DNA of 64,000 bases. Source: Eleusine coracana subsp. coracana (taxonomy: Eukaryota; Streptophyta; Magnoliopsida; Poales; Poaceae). Position 1 is the stretch's first letter. Each line of letters starts with the position of its first letter. Under the pieces are notes generated by a model. It was given only the letters and a program-made list of their open reading frames with translations, made no database searches and was not told the origin of the DNA. The stretch is from the NCBI GenBank assembly GCA_032690845.1, contig CM064428.1, positions 21,178,001 through 21,242,000 of the forward strand. The letters are read 5' to 3'. This document shows positions 55,901-64,000 of this stretch, piece by piece. Position numbers and translations under genes: made by a program.

Positions 55901-56136
55901 ATGAGAATGATGTCGCCTACTGCAACAACTATCAAGACATCCCTGTGGCTGTCCTTGCTTCCATAATACATGCATCTTATCTGATAGGCACCGACACTCG
56001 AAAGGAATGGAAAGCAGGATCAATCAACAGTAAGTGTTTCAAATTTATTCGTTGGTTGTTTGTTGCTTACTATCTAGTGCTTCTGCTTCTGCCCACGCCC
56101 TCCCACAACCATGATGGCCACTTGGTGCTCTAGAAC

Positions 56137-57642
56137 ATGGATGAAGGAACACCACCCGTCATGGCCAGGTTGGCCATTCTCATCATAGGGGGCGCATTAT
56201 TCACACCCTACAAGCCGTGGGTGGACATCGATGAGCCATGGCAAGCCCCACAGGATGAGCATGACTTTACGGCTATCATAGACATCGCCCTCCACATCGA
56301 TGATGTCCACGACTCCGGCGCCAGGCACAACTTCATCGGCCTCTCCATCGCCAATGCTAGGATGTTGCCTCTTCGTCGCGTTGCTTTGGGCGTGACACTT
56401 GCCTCGGGTTCGCGTATTCTTAGTCATAGCCTTTGTGGAGCTCTCCCTCTCATCTTGGGCGGGGATGTACATACTTTGGACGTCCTCACTACGAACCTTC
56501 CGGATGACATTGACATCGTGCTTGGTAAACCTTGGCTCACTTCTCTTGGACCTATTATGTGGGACTTTGCTTCTTTGTCTATGTCTTTCTTCCATGATGG
56601 GCGCCATACTCTATTGCTCGACATCGATTCCGGGCATCATCAACACCACCAGCCGGCATTGAAAGAGCCAATGGTTCCTTGGGTGGAGCCTCGACAGACA
56701 TCACCATTGGTAGGAGGCTCCCTAGTGCAGCCACATGCCCCCCTTGCTGTGATGGGTGGCCCTACAAGAAGTTTTGACTTCTTCAGCTCCGGGTTCAGCA
56801 TCTACACCGACATTCGCCGTGACATCACTGAGGATTTTGTGCTCTCCAATCTCGTCTCTTTCATCCAGAGTGGTGCTGCACCTCGGGCTTGGAGTATGCA
56901 GGCCAATTTGATCTTCTTTGATGGCCATATCTACTTATTGGTGTCGTCGCCGCTGCTACCTCGCTTGCTGGCCTCTCTTTTGGTGGATGGTGATGAGACT
57001 ATGCTTCGTCATGTAGCTATTGGTTATCATGTCTTGCTAAATTCATGCTCTTCAAATGGTCTACCTGCCTCAGTTCGCCATGTGTTCTTTGATGGTCTTC
57101 TCCTTCATGCGCTGACGCTTGAGCATCACTTCTTCGTGGTGCCACCATCGGAGTCTGACACCTTTGCTATTGATTTTAGGGTGCCTTGGGAACTCATTGA
57201 TGCTCCTACCACACGTGTTGTTCATGGGAATATCCTTCGACCGTCGTCTCATCAATTCATTACTGATGGTTTCATTGGCAGCCTTGGATTTTGCTTCTTG
57301 CTGGACGTTGATAGCACTATGAGCCACTTGACTACTGGCATTGTCTTGAGCAACTTGATAGTGACCATTCAGCAGCAACCTTCATCAAGCATCCCGATGA
57401 GCGGCTCTAGGAGGAGGATTTCCCAGCACGGGGACGTGCTGGTACTCACCGCGGGTGGAGGTGTTATGGGCCACGGACGGGAGATTTCCCAGCACGAGGA
57501 CATGCTGGTTCTCGACGCGGGTGGAGGTGTTATGGCCAAAGGGCCTAGACTAGCAAGCTACCAAATGGGCCAGCTAGAGAGTGAACAGGGGGCCCATGGG
57601 GCACTGTTCACACGCGTGAACAGTGCCACGCTGTTACTATAG
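56137..57642 (+). CDS. NA-1 retropepsin-like protein, intact 501-codon ORF
   Basis: ATG 56137 to TAG 57640-57642 with no interruption. Residues about 45-150 resemble the Ty3/gypsy retropepsin: DSGARHNFIGLSIANARMLP, then VALGVTLASGSRI, CGALPLILGGDVHTLDVL, and IDIVLGKPWLTSLGPIMWDF. The Asp of DSG is present; Thr/Ser after DSGA is Arg. The rest (about 200-430) is unrecognised, but its C-terminal part is homologous to the NA-3 protein (FRVPWELIDAPTTRVVHGN against FDYGIPRRLIDAPGTPVIRG). The end carries two tandem copies of ISQHxDxLVLxAGGGVMxxG and runs into the LTR. A protease could process the element's own polyprotein, but no polymerase is encoded. An intact frame among decayed neighbours hints at youth or selection. 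Confidence 0.7.
   Translation: MDEGTPPVMARLAILIIGGALFTPYKPWVDIDEPWQAPQDEHDFTAIIDIALHIDDVHDSGARHNFIGLSIANARMLPLRRVALGVTLASGSRILSHSLCGALPLILGGDVHTLDVLTTNLPDDIDIVLGKPWLTSLGPIMWDFASLSMSFFHDGRHTLLLDIDSGHHQHHQPALKEPMVPWVEPRQTSPLVGGSLVQPHAPLAVMGGPTRSFDFFSSGFSIYTDIRRDITEDFVLSNLVSFIQSGAAPRAWSMQANLIFFDGHIYLLVSSPLLPRLLASLLVDGDETMLRHVAIGYHVLLNSCSSNGLPASVRHVFFDGLLLHALTLEHHFFVVPPSESDTFAIDFRVPWELIDAPTTRVVHGNILRPSSHQFITDGFIGSLGFCFLLDVDSTMSHLTTGIVLSNLIVTIQQQPSSSIPMSGSRRRISQHGDVLVLTAGGGVMGHGREISQHEDMLVLDAGGGVMAKGPRLASYQMGQLESEQGAHGALFTRVNSATLLL
57415..57540 (+). repeat. Tandem duplication of about 65 bp before the NA-1 LTR
   Basis: atttcccagcacggggacgtgctgg...gggtggaggtgttatgg is repeated directly (57419 and 57484). 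The unit includes the purine-rich tract and the first bases (TGTTATGG) of the LTR. Confidence 0.85.
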
Positions 57643-57895
57643 CACCTACATAGGTTCCTTTGCCATTAAGTAATTTAGATATTTTCCACAAATTATAATA
57701 GGTTTCTTAGCAACCAAGTTAGCCTCCTCTATATAATGAGAGGATTGTAATCAAATTAAGCAAGAAAGGAATTAGGGTTTAATCCCTTTTATTTCTCAGC
57801 TCTCTCCCTGCGCCTCCCTCTCCCTGCGCCACCATAGCAGCCATCGCGACCTCCATAACCACCCTAGGACAGCAGCCCTAGGCTTGCACATAACA
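57528..57895 (+). repeat. 3' LTR of NA-1 (368 bp)
   Basis: TGTTATG/CATAACA ends. It contains ctctatataatgagagg, a TATA-like promoter core at about 57734-57750, and aattagggtttaatccc downstream, as do the other NA LTRs. The next five bases are cttaa. Confidence 0.75.
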
Positions 57896-58019
57896 CTTAA
57901 TTAGAATATTTGCAAACTATAACAGCTTACACATGAATAGTAACCGCCTTTGGTACTGGGCATGTCCTTTGGGCCTCTGGGTAGCACAATGGACCATGGG
58001 TCGCGTATTGACCATAACA
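57896..58019 (-). repeat. 3' LTR remnant of NA-2 (124 bp)
   Basis: Minus strand TGTTATGGTCAATACGCGACC aligns with the start of the 5' LTR; similarity is lost after about 85 bp (at ggttactattcatgtg). Confidence 0.75.
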
Positions 58020-58033
58020 TCTCTCCCCCCATT
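58020..58033 (-). other. Polypurine tract of NA-2
   Basis: Minus strand aatggggggagaga directly precedes the LTR start TGTTATGG. Confidence 0.8.
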
Positions 58034-58057
58034 GACTTGCAGCTCGTCCTCGAGCTG

Positions 58058-59528
58058 CTAGGTAGAGGATCCTAAAGCTGTTAGGCGGCGGCCATGGTTG
58101 AAGTCCAAGTAAGCCCCATGTAGATGCACGTGTGAAGCTCCTGCACTATTGATGCTGTTGGTGACGAGGTGTTTGACGAAGAAGTCGATGCGCCATGTGG
58201 TGTCGACAATGATGTACCCAACCATGAACTTGATAATGTCGATGAAAAGCATGTGGAGGTTGGTGTAGTCTCTGTTGTTGACATAGAATTGCATGAGCTC
58301 CTTTTGGAAGTAACCATGGTGGGACTGGTTTGAGTAATTTCCATGCTGCAATAGCAGAAATACCACCATTCTGAGGAAGGCCATGATAGCTCACAAACTC
58401 TTCACTAAGATCAACAAGTAATAGCCATGGTGGTTCCCGTGGAAGAATACGCCACGTTATGCCACTAATGGGTCCATGAAATCCACCTGCAATGGTTTGC
58501 AAACATTTAATAGAATCTTGGGCAAACTTCATGCCATAGTATGCACTTCCTCCATGATGAAACTGACATATGTGAGGGATTGCCACTGACTGTGCCATGA
58601 GGATGAATAGCAGACTGAGGAAGAATACGACAAGGCTACCAAAAGCATGTTGAGGTTGGAGCTTATAGCCACAAGGCTCATTAACGATGGTGTTGCCACA
58701 CTCTAACTTTCAGCATTGCCCCTGAACATGGTAATTTGCTGGAAATGTGCCAGAGCCTCTCATTCGAGAGACAACGTTGAAATTGTCACCAGGTTCCCTC
58801 TTGTCCATGATGGAAGGGTTGAAGCGCATAGCTGGAGATGCCAATAAGCCTCCACTTGCAAGGAGACCATACTCCAGAGGGTGTGTTATTGCAGCTAGAA
58901 GCTTGGTGTAGATGTTTAAGTGTCGAATGTTGGAGAATCTATTGCTCGATATATGCATGGAACCGTAATAGAGAGATGTCATACCATAATTAACATTAGA
59001 CGCTATAGGGTCTTTTCTCTAACAGGTGATGGCCTGGATCAATTCCTGGTGCACTTTGAAGTCCATTGATGAAGATAATGCACTGAAGGCATCCTCTAGT
59101 GCTGTAGCATCTCCTTCCTCAAGCATGGTATCCACATCACCAGTTAATAATAGTGCACATCCTGTGTTGGAGTCCTCCTTGAAGTTGTTCGCACCCATAG
59201 TAGAGGAGGTAATGCAACAATATGACTCATGAGGCTGCTGCTGACATGAAATTGGTGGGGCACCAAGGATTAATCCTTGAACTTGTGGTGGAAGAGGATA
59301 TCTTGAACCACTGATGCAGGACGCCGAAGATAGAGGACTTTGAATTTGTTGAGTTGCAAGCATGTCTGATGTAGAAGCTGAAGAATGCATACTCACAGAG
59401 TTGTTGGTGATTGGCGGTGGTCCAAGAATGCCGAAATCAAATAATCCACCAGGGTCAATCATCTTATCTAGCTCACGACCACCAATGCAAGAGGGAGCAT
59501 ATACAGTCGAAGTATTCTTCCTCGCCAA
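58058..59528 (-). pseudogene. NA-2 second ORF, hydrophobic C-terminal part, in-frame stops
   Basis: One frame from 59528 (MARKNTSTVYAPSCIGG) is read through TAG (about 59019) and TGA (about 58710) to about 58146. It includes FDFGILGPPPITNN, LLAAITHPLEYGLLASGG, a hydrophobic stretch GSLVVFFLSLLFILMAQSV that could span a membrane, and ITWRILPREPPWLLLVDLSE. After a frameshift near 58330 the other frame (to 58058) ends FNHGRRLTALGSS, followed by QLEDELQVNGGRDVMV, the same 3' signature as QHEDVLVLSEGRSVMG in NA-3. I do not recognise the main body. It may be captured host sequence or a diverged element protein. Confidence 0.45.
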
Positions 59529-59650
59529 TGAGGAATAACATACGGTAATTGAAGTTTCAGTGAAGTATTGTTTAGTACCGTTGATGGAGTTGAAAATGGC
59601 GTGCGAGAAGAGTCATCAAGCAACAAGTTGATAGCATGCTCAATGTTGTC

Positions 59651-60400
59651 CTAAAGGTCTATAGTATCATCCATGGATGACTGGACAGGGGACACCTCTA
59701 TCAAAGGAATTAATTGGCCAGTGAGTAGATCATCCTTCAATGGTGGAGAATCAATCGCAACAACAGTGGCAGGCAATCTGATGTTGTTGGAGTTGTCCCT
59801 TGTTGATGCTGAGGCTATTGATGTTAGAATGCCTATGGACGGGGCTGAGATGGCATCCTCGACAGCAGAGGCATCGCTATTCTCTATGTTGCCGATGCGG
59901 AAGTAGTTATTTCCATCAAAGAAGAGCTCGCCGGTAATGCTCATGCACCAAAGTTGAAACGGAAGACGAAATGATGACACATCTGCTAAATTGGAGTCGT
60001 ATTGGCATCGGATGTAATCTAAAATCACCGTCTCATCCACACCCTTCTTGTTGTTGAGCACGTCGATTGCCTCCAAAATCATCTCTGGGTAGGACTTAAT
60101 CTGCATAGCATGTGCCTTTGACGAACTAATGGAGGGGTCCAAACCTTTACCGATGTTTGTTGCAGAGTTGTTGAAGATGTTGGAGGGGCTGCTGTGTAGA
60201 CCAAGTGTCTCCTTCTGACGCGTACGAAGTCCACTTGTAGATTGCAGCCGCGCTGCAGTGCCATAAACACTATTCATGGGAGGAATAGTGTCTCTAGTAC
60301 TACTCACGGGGTGATCAATGCAGTCGGTACCGTTGATACCATAAATAGTACCGAACTGAAGAGTAGGATCACAATGGATGTTCCAATATGGCCGTCCCAT
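59651..60400 (-). CDS. NA-2 first ORF with H15 (linker histone)-like domain
   Basis: Start taken at ATG 60400 (MGRPYWNIHCDP), the first Met downstream of the primer site; the open frame reaches back into the LTR. The segment at 60097-59891 reads KSYPEMILEAIDVLNNKKG, VDETVILDYIRCQYDSNL, FRLPFQLWCMSITGELFF and NNYFRIG. The spacing and hydrophobic pattern follow the H15 winged-helix domain of linker histone H1 and Single-Myb-Histone proteins (YxEMIxEAIxxL, ILDYIxxxY, LxxxxxxGxLxxxxNYxRI). Basic residues expected for DNA binding are few. The flanks are Ser/Asn/Ile-rich and unrecognised; the end QSSMDDTIDL is followed by TAG. Roughly 250 codons without a stop. The product could bind DNA or protein; this is inference from a fold-level resemblance. 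Confidence 0.5.
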   Translation of the reverse strand: MGRPYWNIHCDPTLQFGTIYGINGTDCIDHPVSSTRDTIPPMNSVYGTAARLQSTSGLRTRQKETLGLHSSPSNIFNNSATNIGKGLDPSISSSKAHAMQIKSYPEMILEAIDVLNNKKGVDETVILDYIRCQYDSNLADVSSFRLPFQLWCMSITGELFFDGNNYFRIGNIENSDASAVEDAISAPSIGILTSIASASTRDNSNNIRLPATVVAIDSPPLKDDLLTGQLIPLIEVSPVQSSMDDTIDL

Positions 60401-60483
60401 GTTGCTAATGGTACAAACAAAATAGAGGTGGTGGAGTGATCGAAACCGCTGTTGCGAGCTATATGTTAGCGATGTAATAGATT

Positions 60484-60496
60484 GGCTCTGATACCA
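60484..60496 (-). other. Primer-binding site of NA-2
   Basis: Minus strand TGGTATCAGAGCC, three bases after the LTR end, complementary to initiator tRNA-Met. Confidence 0.9.
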
Positions 60497-60499
60497 AGT

Positions 60500-60951
60500 T
60501 GTTGTGTGCATAAATCAAGAAGTGGAAAATTGAGGAATTAGAGAAGGAAGAGAAGAGGGAGGAGGGGAGCAACAGCCCTAGGGTTGCTGTCCTAGGCGCT
60601 GGAGGAGGGAGGCGGCAGCATGGTGCTGCCGCGGCGGCGCTAGGAGGCTGCAGCAGTTGAGAGAGAAGAGAGAGATTAGGGTTTAACCCCTTAATCCTGC
60701 TTGTCCTTTATTGATAAACTGCCTCTTTTTATATAGAGAGGATATAACTTGACCCCTAAGTAACCTATTACAATATGAAAGGTCTTAGATCCAATATTAT
60801 CTAACTTAATAGGCAAGGATCTATATGTGGGCCGCTGCTACAATAACGGTGGTATTGTTTACACGTGAACAGTAACCGCCTTTGGTACTGGGCCTGCCCT
60901 TTGGGCCTCTGGGCAGCACAACTGACCATGGGTCGCATATTGACCATAACA
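60500..60951 (-). repeat. 5' LTR of NA-2 (452 bp)
   Basis: Minus strand begins TGTTATGGTCAATATGCG and ends tttatgcacacaaca. A promoter-like ctctatataaaaagagg lies at about 60727-60743 and gggttaaaccctaatc after it. GC-rich leader with gcgccgccgcggcagc at about 60620-60640. Confidence 0.8.
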
Positions 60952-60955
60952 TCAG

Positions 60956-61408
60956 TGTTATGTGCAAACTTGGGAGAGGGAGGGGAGGAGCAGGCCGGCG
61001 ACCCGACTAGTCGATGACGGCGGTGTGGGGAGGTGGTGGCGGCGGATAGGGCAGAGGCGATGTGAGAGGAGGGGGGAGGCGCAGGGCAGGAGGAGGGCGG
61101 GAGAGTAGATGGGAAAAACCCCTTCTAATTTCTTGGAGAGATCAATTACAATTTCCTACATATATATGAGGGTCTTTTCTTGAGTCTCAAGCAAACCTAA
61201 CATGGAATCCTAATCGAACTACAATCTTATCTTTCCTAATAATTTAAACTTCCTAAATATTCTAATTAATGTCTCCTATTTTCTCAATCTCTAACTTTAG
61301 CCACTTTTGGAAAGGGGAGCCGGGCTGCTCCCCCCTGGCGTGCCGGCCCTGCCGGCCACAGATTGGGCGCGCTAGCCTGCTGCCTTTGGGCCGGCCTGGC
61401 CCATAACA
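60956..61408 (-). repeat. 3' LTR of NA-3 (453 bp)
   Basis: Minus strand starts TGTTATGGGCCAGG and ends tttgcacataaca, with the same TGTTATG/CATAACA ends as NA-1. It follows the coding end of NA-3 (minus). Four bases (tcag) separate it from the NA-2 LTR. Confidence 0.75.
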
Positions 61409-61911
61409 CTTCTGCCCTCGCTGAGAACCAGCACATCCTCGTGCTGGGCAATCATTCTGCCATGAGTGGTGATCATAGGCGTCATTGGACTCCTACAAAG
61501 CTTGATGAAGACAGTGAAGCTGCCGAGGATGAGGTCGATGAGGAGGTTCTGGCGAGTATGATTGATGTCGAAGAAGATGACGTAGCTAAGGTTGCCAACA
61601 TCTCTAGCAGTGGCGAAGTGATGTGAAGTCGGTGTTGGAGAAGAGCCACGAATAACCGGGGTGCCAGGGGCATCAATCAACCTCCTTGGAATGCCGTAGT
61701 CGAAGCAGAGGTGAAGCTCGCTGCGAGATGGTCTAGTGAAGAAGGGCCTCCTGCCCTGCTCTGATGGTAGTACAAAACCCTCGAAAGTCATGATGAAAGT
61801 GTCGCAGGGTCGAGGATGAGCTACTGTTAGGTCGATGAAGTGGCCGAAGAGAATCCCAAAATCAGCAGCCGAAAGTGGGGCCATAGCCCCGTCAGGAACA
61901 GTAAAATCCAC
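61409..61911 (-). pseudogene. NA-3 C-terminal coding fragment
   Basis: Open frame on the minus strand from 61911 into the LTR: MDFTVPDGAMAPLSAADFG, then FTRPSRSELHLCFDYGIPR, LIDAPGTPVIRGSSPTPTSH, NLSYVIFFDINHTRQNLL and IAQHEDVLVLSEGRSVMGQA. It is homologous to residues about 330-475 of the NA-1 protein. The upstream part is missing: at about 61912 the sequence changes to the Tat-like LTR. Function unknown; the signature just before the LTR is shared by all three NA elements. Confidence 0.6.
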
Positions 61912-62385
61912 TTGCCGAACATGGAAGAGATCATGGCCCGCGATGTCTACAAAGCAGACATTCGCAGCCTCAATGCTAGTGTGGGATACTTGGTCTACGG
62001 GTATCCTCAGACAAGACTAAGTCGGTAGACGACCGGGTACTTCATCAACAAGGAAGCCGACCGACTCGGCTTGGAGCACAAGGTATCATAAAGATAGACT
62101 TTCTATGTAAATCCTTGTGCATTACGACTAGGACTCTTCATGTACCCCCCTACCGACCGGAATATATAAGGCGACAGGGTACCCCCCTTAAGGGACAACT
62201 AGAGAAACAACAACAGAGACGACACAAGTTTCACAACATCAATACAATACACAGAACACAGGACATAGGGTTTTTACTCTCAACGAGAGGGTCCGAACCT
62301 GTATAACTCGGCGTCTTGTGTTACCATCATAGTTCTTAGTCTCGATATAGCCCTATACATTTATTGCCGATCTTAAGCTTCGATA
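61912..62385 (+). repeat. 5' LTR (5' truncated) of a Tat-like gypsy element
   Basis: Contains ccggaatatataaggcgac (TATA core at about 62160-62169) and a leader ending cttcgata before the primer site. The LTR start is lost at the NA-3 junction. Short spurious frames only. Confidence 0.6.
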
Positions 62386-62386
62386 G

Positions 62387-62404
62387 TTGGCACGCCAGGA
62401 AGGG
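62387..62404 (+). other. Primer-binding site region of the Tat-like element
   Basis: ttggcacgccaggaaggg resembles the sites after the 5' LTR in grass Tat-type elements. I cannot name the tRNA with certainty. Confidence 0.5.
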
Positions 62405-62437
62405 GACAAGGCTCATCGGGATTCTCCGTCGACTACG

Positions 62438-64000
62438 ATGGCCAAAATTCCCATCATTCAGTACTCACCAGACTTCAAGATCTCCTTTGGATTGCTCGAC
62501 TTCACGGTCGGTGACAATGGAGTCCTAGGTTTGGAAAACCAGACATCCGACTCGGCCGCAACTGTCTCCATGGTGCAATCATCGAGTTCGTCTGACATGA
62601 TCCCCGTATTTGTTCCACTCGGATCTGAGGAAGAAGGTCCTTCCTTCGGGAACGATTCAAAATCAGATCGGTCCTTTGATAAGGACTCGGTCAGATCCGC
62701 TTACCCATATCCCCATACTATCAACATAGTGGATATAGCAGATCCTGTGGATGGAGACCAAGATGGTGACCAAGACGGTGAACAAGAAGGTAACCCCGTC
62801 GATGGCCACCCGAAGCAATTAGCCGAAGGAGGTCAACAGGAGGAGAACCCTCCAGTTGATGACTTATTGGTCGATCACCGCTGTCGACCCAGAGGGTCGT
62901 GCTGTTCACGCAACACGCGCCGACTGGATCTCGATCCAGACCTCAAAGTGGATGACGTCAAGGTCTACCACACTCCTCAGAATAACATTACCGGGGCCAA
63001 AACTTTGCTCGACACTCTAATGGTCGATGCGAATTATCAGACCCCTACGATGCTGAAGGCGGTGGCTATGCTTAAGGCTGCTACGGCTCAAGACGCCGCA
63101 AAATCTCAGTCGGTCACAAGTTCTAGTCATGCATCTTCACGAGGTCGGCATATGCGTGAAGATCTAAGAAATTCTCTCAGTGTCCGTGATGGACGAGATA
63201 CCATCAACTCTCACTATAAGGAATGCGCTCGGGACAATCGACGCTATGAGGAAGAAAGCCATGATTGGAGAACGAACAACCGACGGGATGACCGATGGGA
63301 CAACCGACGAGAAGGACCATCAAGATCCTCCTCCAAGAGACAACCGCGATGACTGCCGTCAATGTTACGATCAGGATCGGCACGATAACGATGATAATGA
63401 CCATCAGCAATGTCGTCATGAAGATGATGTTGGTCCGTGACACGGCCGCCGTCCAACTCCGTCTCCAGACTGGCTTAGGCGATCGCCGACGCCTACTGAC
63501 GACGAGATCGATGGCATCAAAGCTTACATCCCTAGGCTTTGCATAGCTCAATGGCCAAAAGGATTCAAGCCGGTCCCCATCGAAAAATACGATGGTAAGA
63601 CCAACCCCTGAGAGTGGCTGCAACTCTACAGCATGGCGATTCGATCGGCTGGAGGTGATTCCTACGTAATGGCTAATTACCTTCCGGTCTTCCTGGATCC
63701 AACCGTTCGGATATGGCTCACATCTCTTCCGGAGGAGTCAATCACGTCTTGGGGAGACCTCAACAAGAGGCTCATAGAAAGCTTCCAAGCTACCTGCAAT
63801 CGACCGAGCAACCACTTCAACCTCACTCGAATCAAGCAGAAGACCGATGAACCTCTTCGTGACTACATCAAGCGATTTTGCGCTAAGAAGACCGAGATCC
63901 CTAATGTCCAGGACCAACAAATTATTGCCGCCTTCCAAGGAGGGATCCGCAGCGATGATTTGGTTCGAGAGATCGGTCAGAGGAATCATGACCTCAAGCT
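62438..64000 (+). pseudogene. Tat-like gypsy gag, frameshifted, runs off the window
   Basis: The first ATG after the leader is 62438 (MAKIPIIQYSPDF); the frame runs to 63352, with an acidic Asp/Gln-rich centre and an Arg/Asp-rich tail. Near 63340 an indel shifts to the frame RDNRDDCRQCYDQDRHDNDD, which meets a stop at about 63440. The gag core then reads WPKGFKPVPIEKYDGKTNP, a TGA at about 63609-63611, EWLQLYSMAIRSAGG, WLTSLPEESITSWGDLNKR, LTRIKQKTDEPLRDYIKRF and IIAAFQGGIRSDDLVREIG. This is the retrotransposon gag family of Tat/Cinful/Grande-like elements. At least one frameshift and two stops make it inactive; pol lies beyond the window. Confidence 0.8.

Larger units (their letters stand above)
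54741..57895 (+). mobile_element. NA-1: pol-less gypsy-type LTR element, 5' truncated
   Basis: Starts within coding sequence at the COP-2 junction and ends with a 368-bp LTR whose ends are TGTTATG/CATAACA. The interior encodes low-complexity and retropepsin-like proteins but no RT, RNase H or integrase. It is related to NA-2 and NA-3 by LTR ends, LTR internal phrases and a 3' coding tail (QHEDMLVL...GGGVM). Confidence 0.65.
57896..60951 (-). mobile_element. NA-2: pol-less LTR element with a linker-histone-like domain
   Basis: Minus strand. 5' LTR 60500-60951 followed by a tRNA-iMet-type primer site; purine tract and 3' LTR remnant at 57896-58033. The interior (about 2.4 kb) encodes no protease, RT, RNase H or integrase that I can recognise. 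The 3' LTR is cut by, or fused to, the NA-1 LTR at 57895. Confidence 0.68.

Noticed and set aside
58081..58344. Ser/Thr-rich minus-strand frame in NA-2
   Set aside because: It is an alternate frame of the region that encodes the shared QLEDELQVNGGRDVMV tail.
63204..63623. Minus-strand 139-codon frame opposite the Tat-like gag
   Set aside because: The plus strand carries the recognisable gag core; the minus frame is its shadow.

Overview
The window looks like heterochromatic or intergenic DNA from a large, repeat-rich plant nuclear genome, most likely a grass. I infer this from nested LTR retrotransposons of grass-like types (a RIRE3/Tekay-like gypsy element with long LTRs, SIRE/Maximus-like copia, Athila-like and Tat-like elements), Tourist- and Stowaway-type MITEs and a plastid rpl2-trnH insert. 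No bacterial features or CRISPR arrays are present. Only one clear host gene is visible, a ubiquitin-conjugating enzyme (E2) gene on the minus strand at about 49.97-52.75 kb, and its reading frame is damaged. A second, unrecognised gene-like locus lies at about 8.3-11.0 kb (minus).

Layout, left to right. 1-4087: 3' end of an Athila-like element (ATH-1) inserted in SL-1. 4088-8316: 3' part of SIRE-like copia element SL-1 with its 3' LTR. 8317-11013: unrecognised gene-like exons cut by SL-1. About 11430-12498 (minus): gag fragment of SL-3. 12504-23418: SL-2, a complete SIRE-like element with 5-bp target duplication, two ORFs and no pol; its 5' LTR holds a plastid DNA insert. 23424-35990: G1, a decayed Ty3/gypsy element. 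35996-39628: leader and 5' LTR of SL-3 (minus), interrupted by solo LTR sL-A. 39629-40400: right part of another LTR. 40918-47775: copia element COP-1 with target duplication. 48695-49472: Tourist-like MITE. 49972-52750: E2 gene with a Stowaway MITE in an intron. 52935-54740 (minus): COP-2, a copia fragment with a 140-bp LTR. 54740-61911: three related pol-less LTR elements (NA-1 plus, NA-2 and NA-3 minus). 61912-64000: 5' end of a Tat-like gypsy element.

Nesting can be read directly: ATH-1 sits in SL-1. SL-2 and G1 both sit at the same CTACT pentamer in the SL-3 leader, so SL-3 is split between about 12.5 kb and 36.0 kb. sL-A sits in the SL-3 LTR, sL-B1 in the G1 5' LTR and sL-B2 in the COP-1 protease region. 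SL-3 itself sits in an older LTR.

Almost all element ORFs are broken, mostly by in-frame stops. The most interesting points are the pol-less SL-2 element, the palindrome arrays in its LTRs, the organellar insert, the reused CTACT target, the linker-histone-like domain in NA-2, and the four-base loss in the E2 gene. All family names come from motif recognition by eye; no database search was run.
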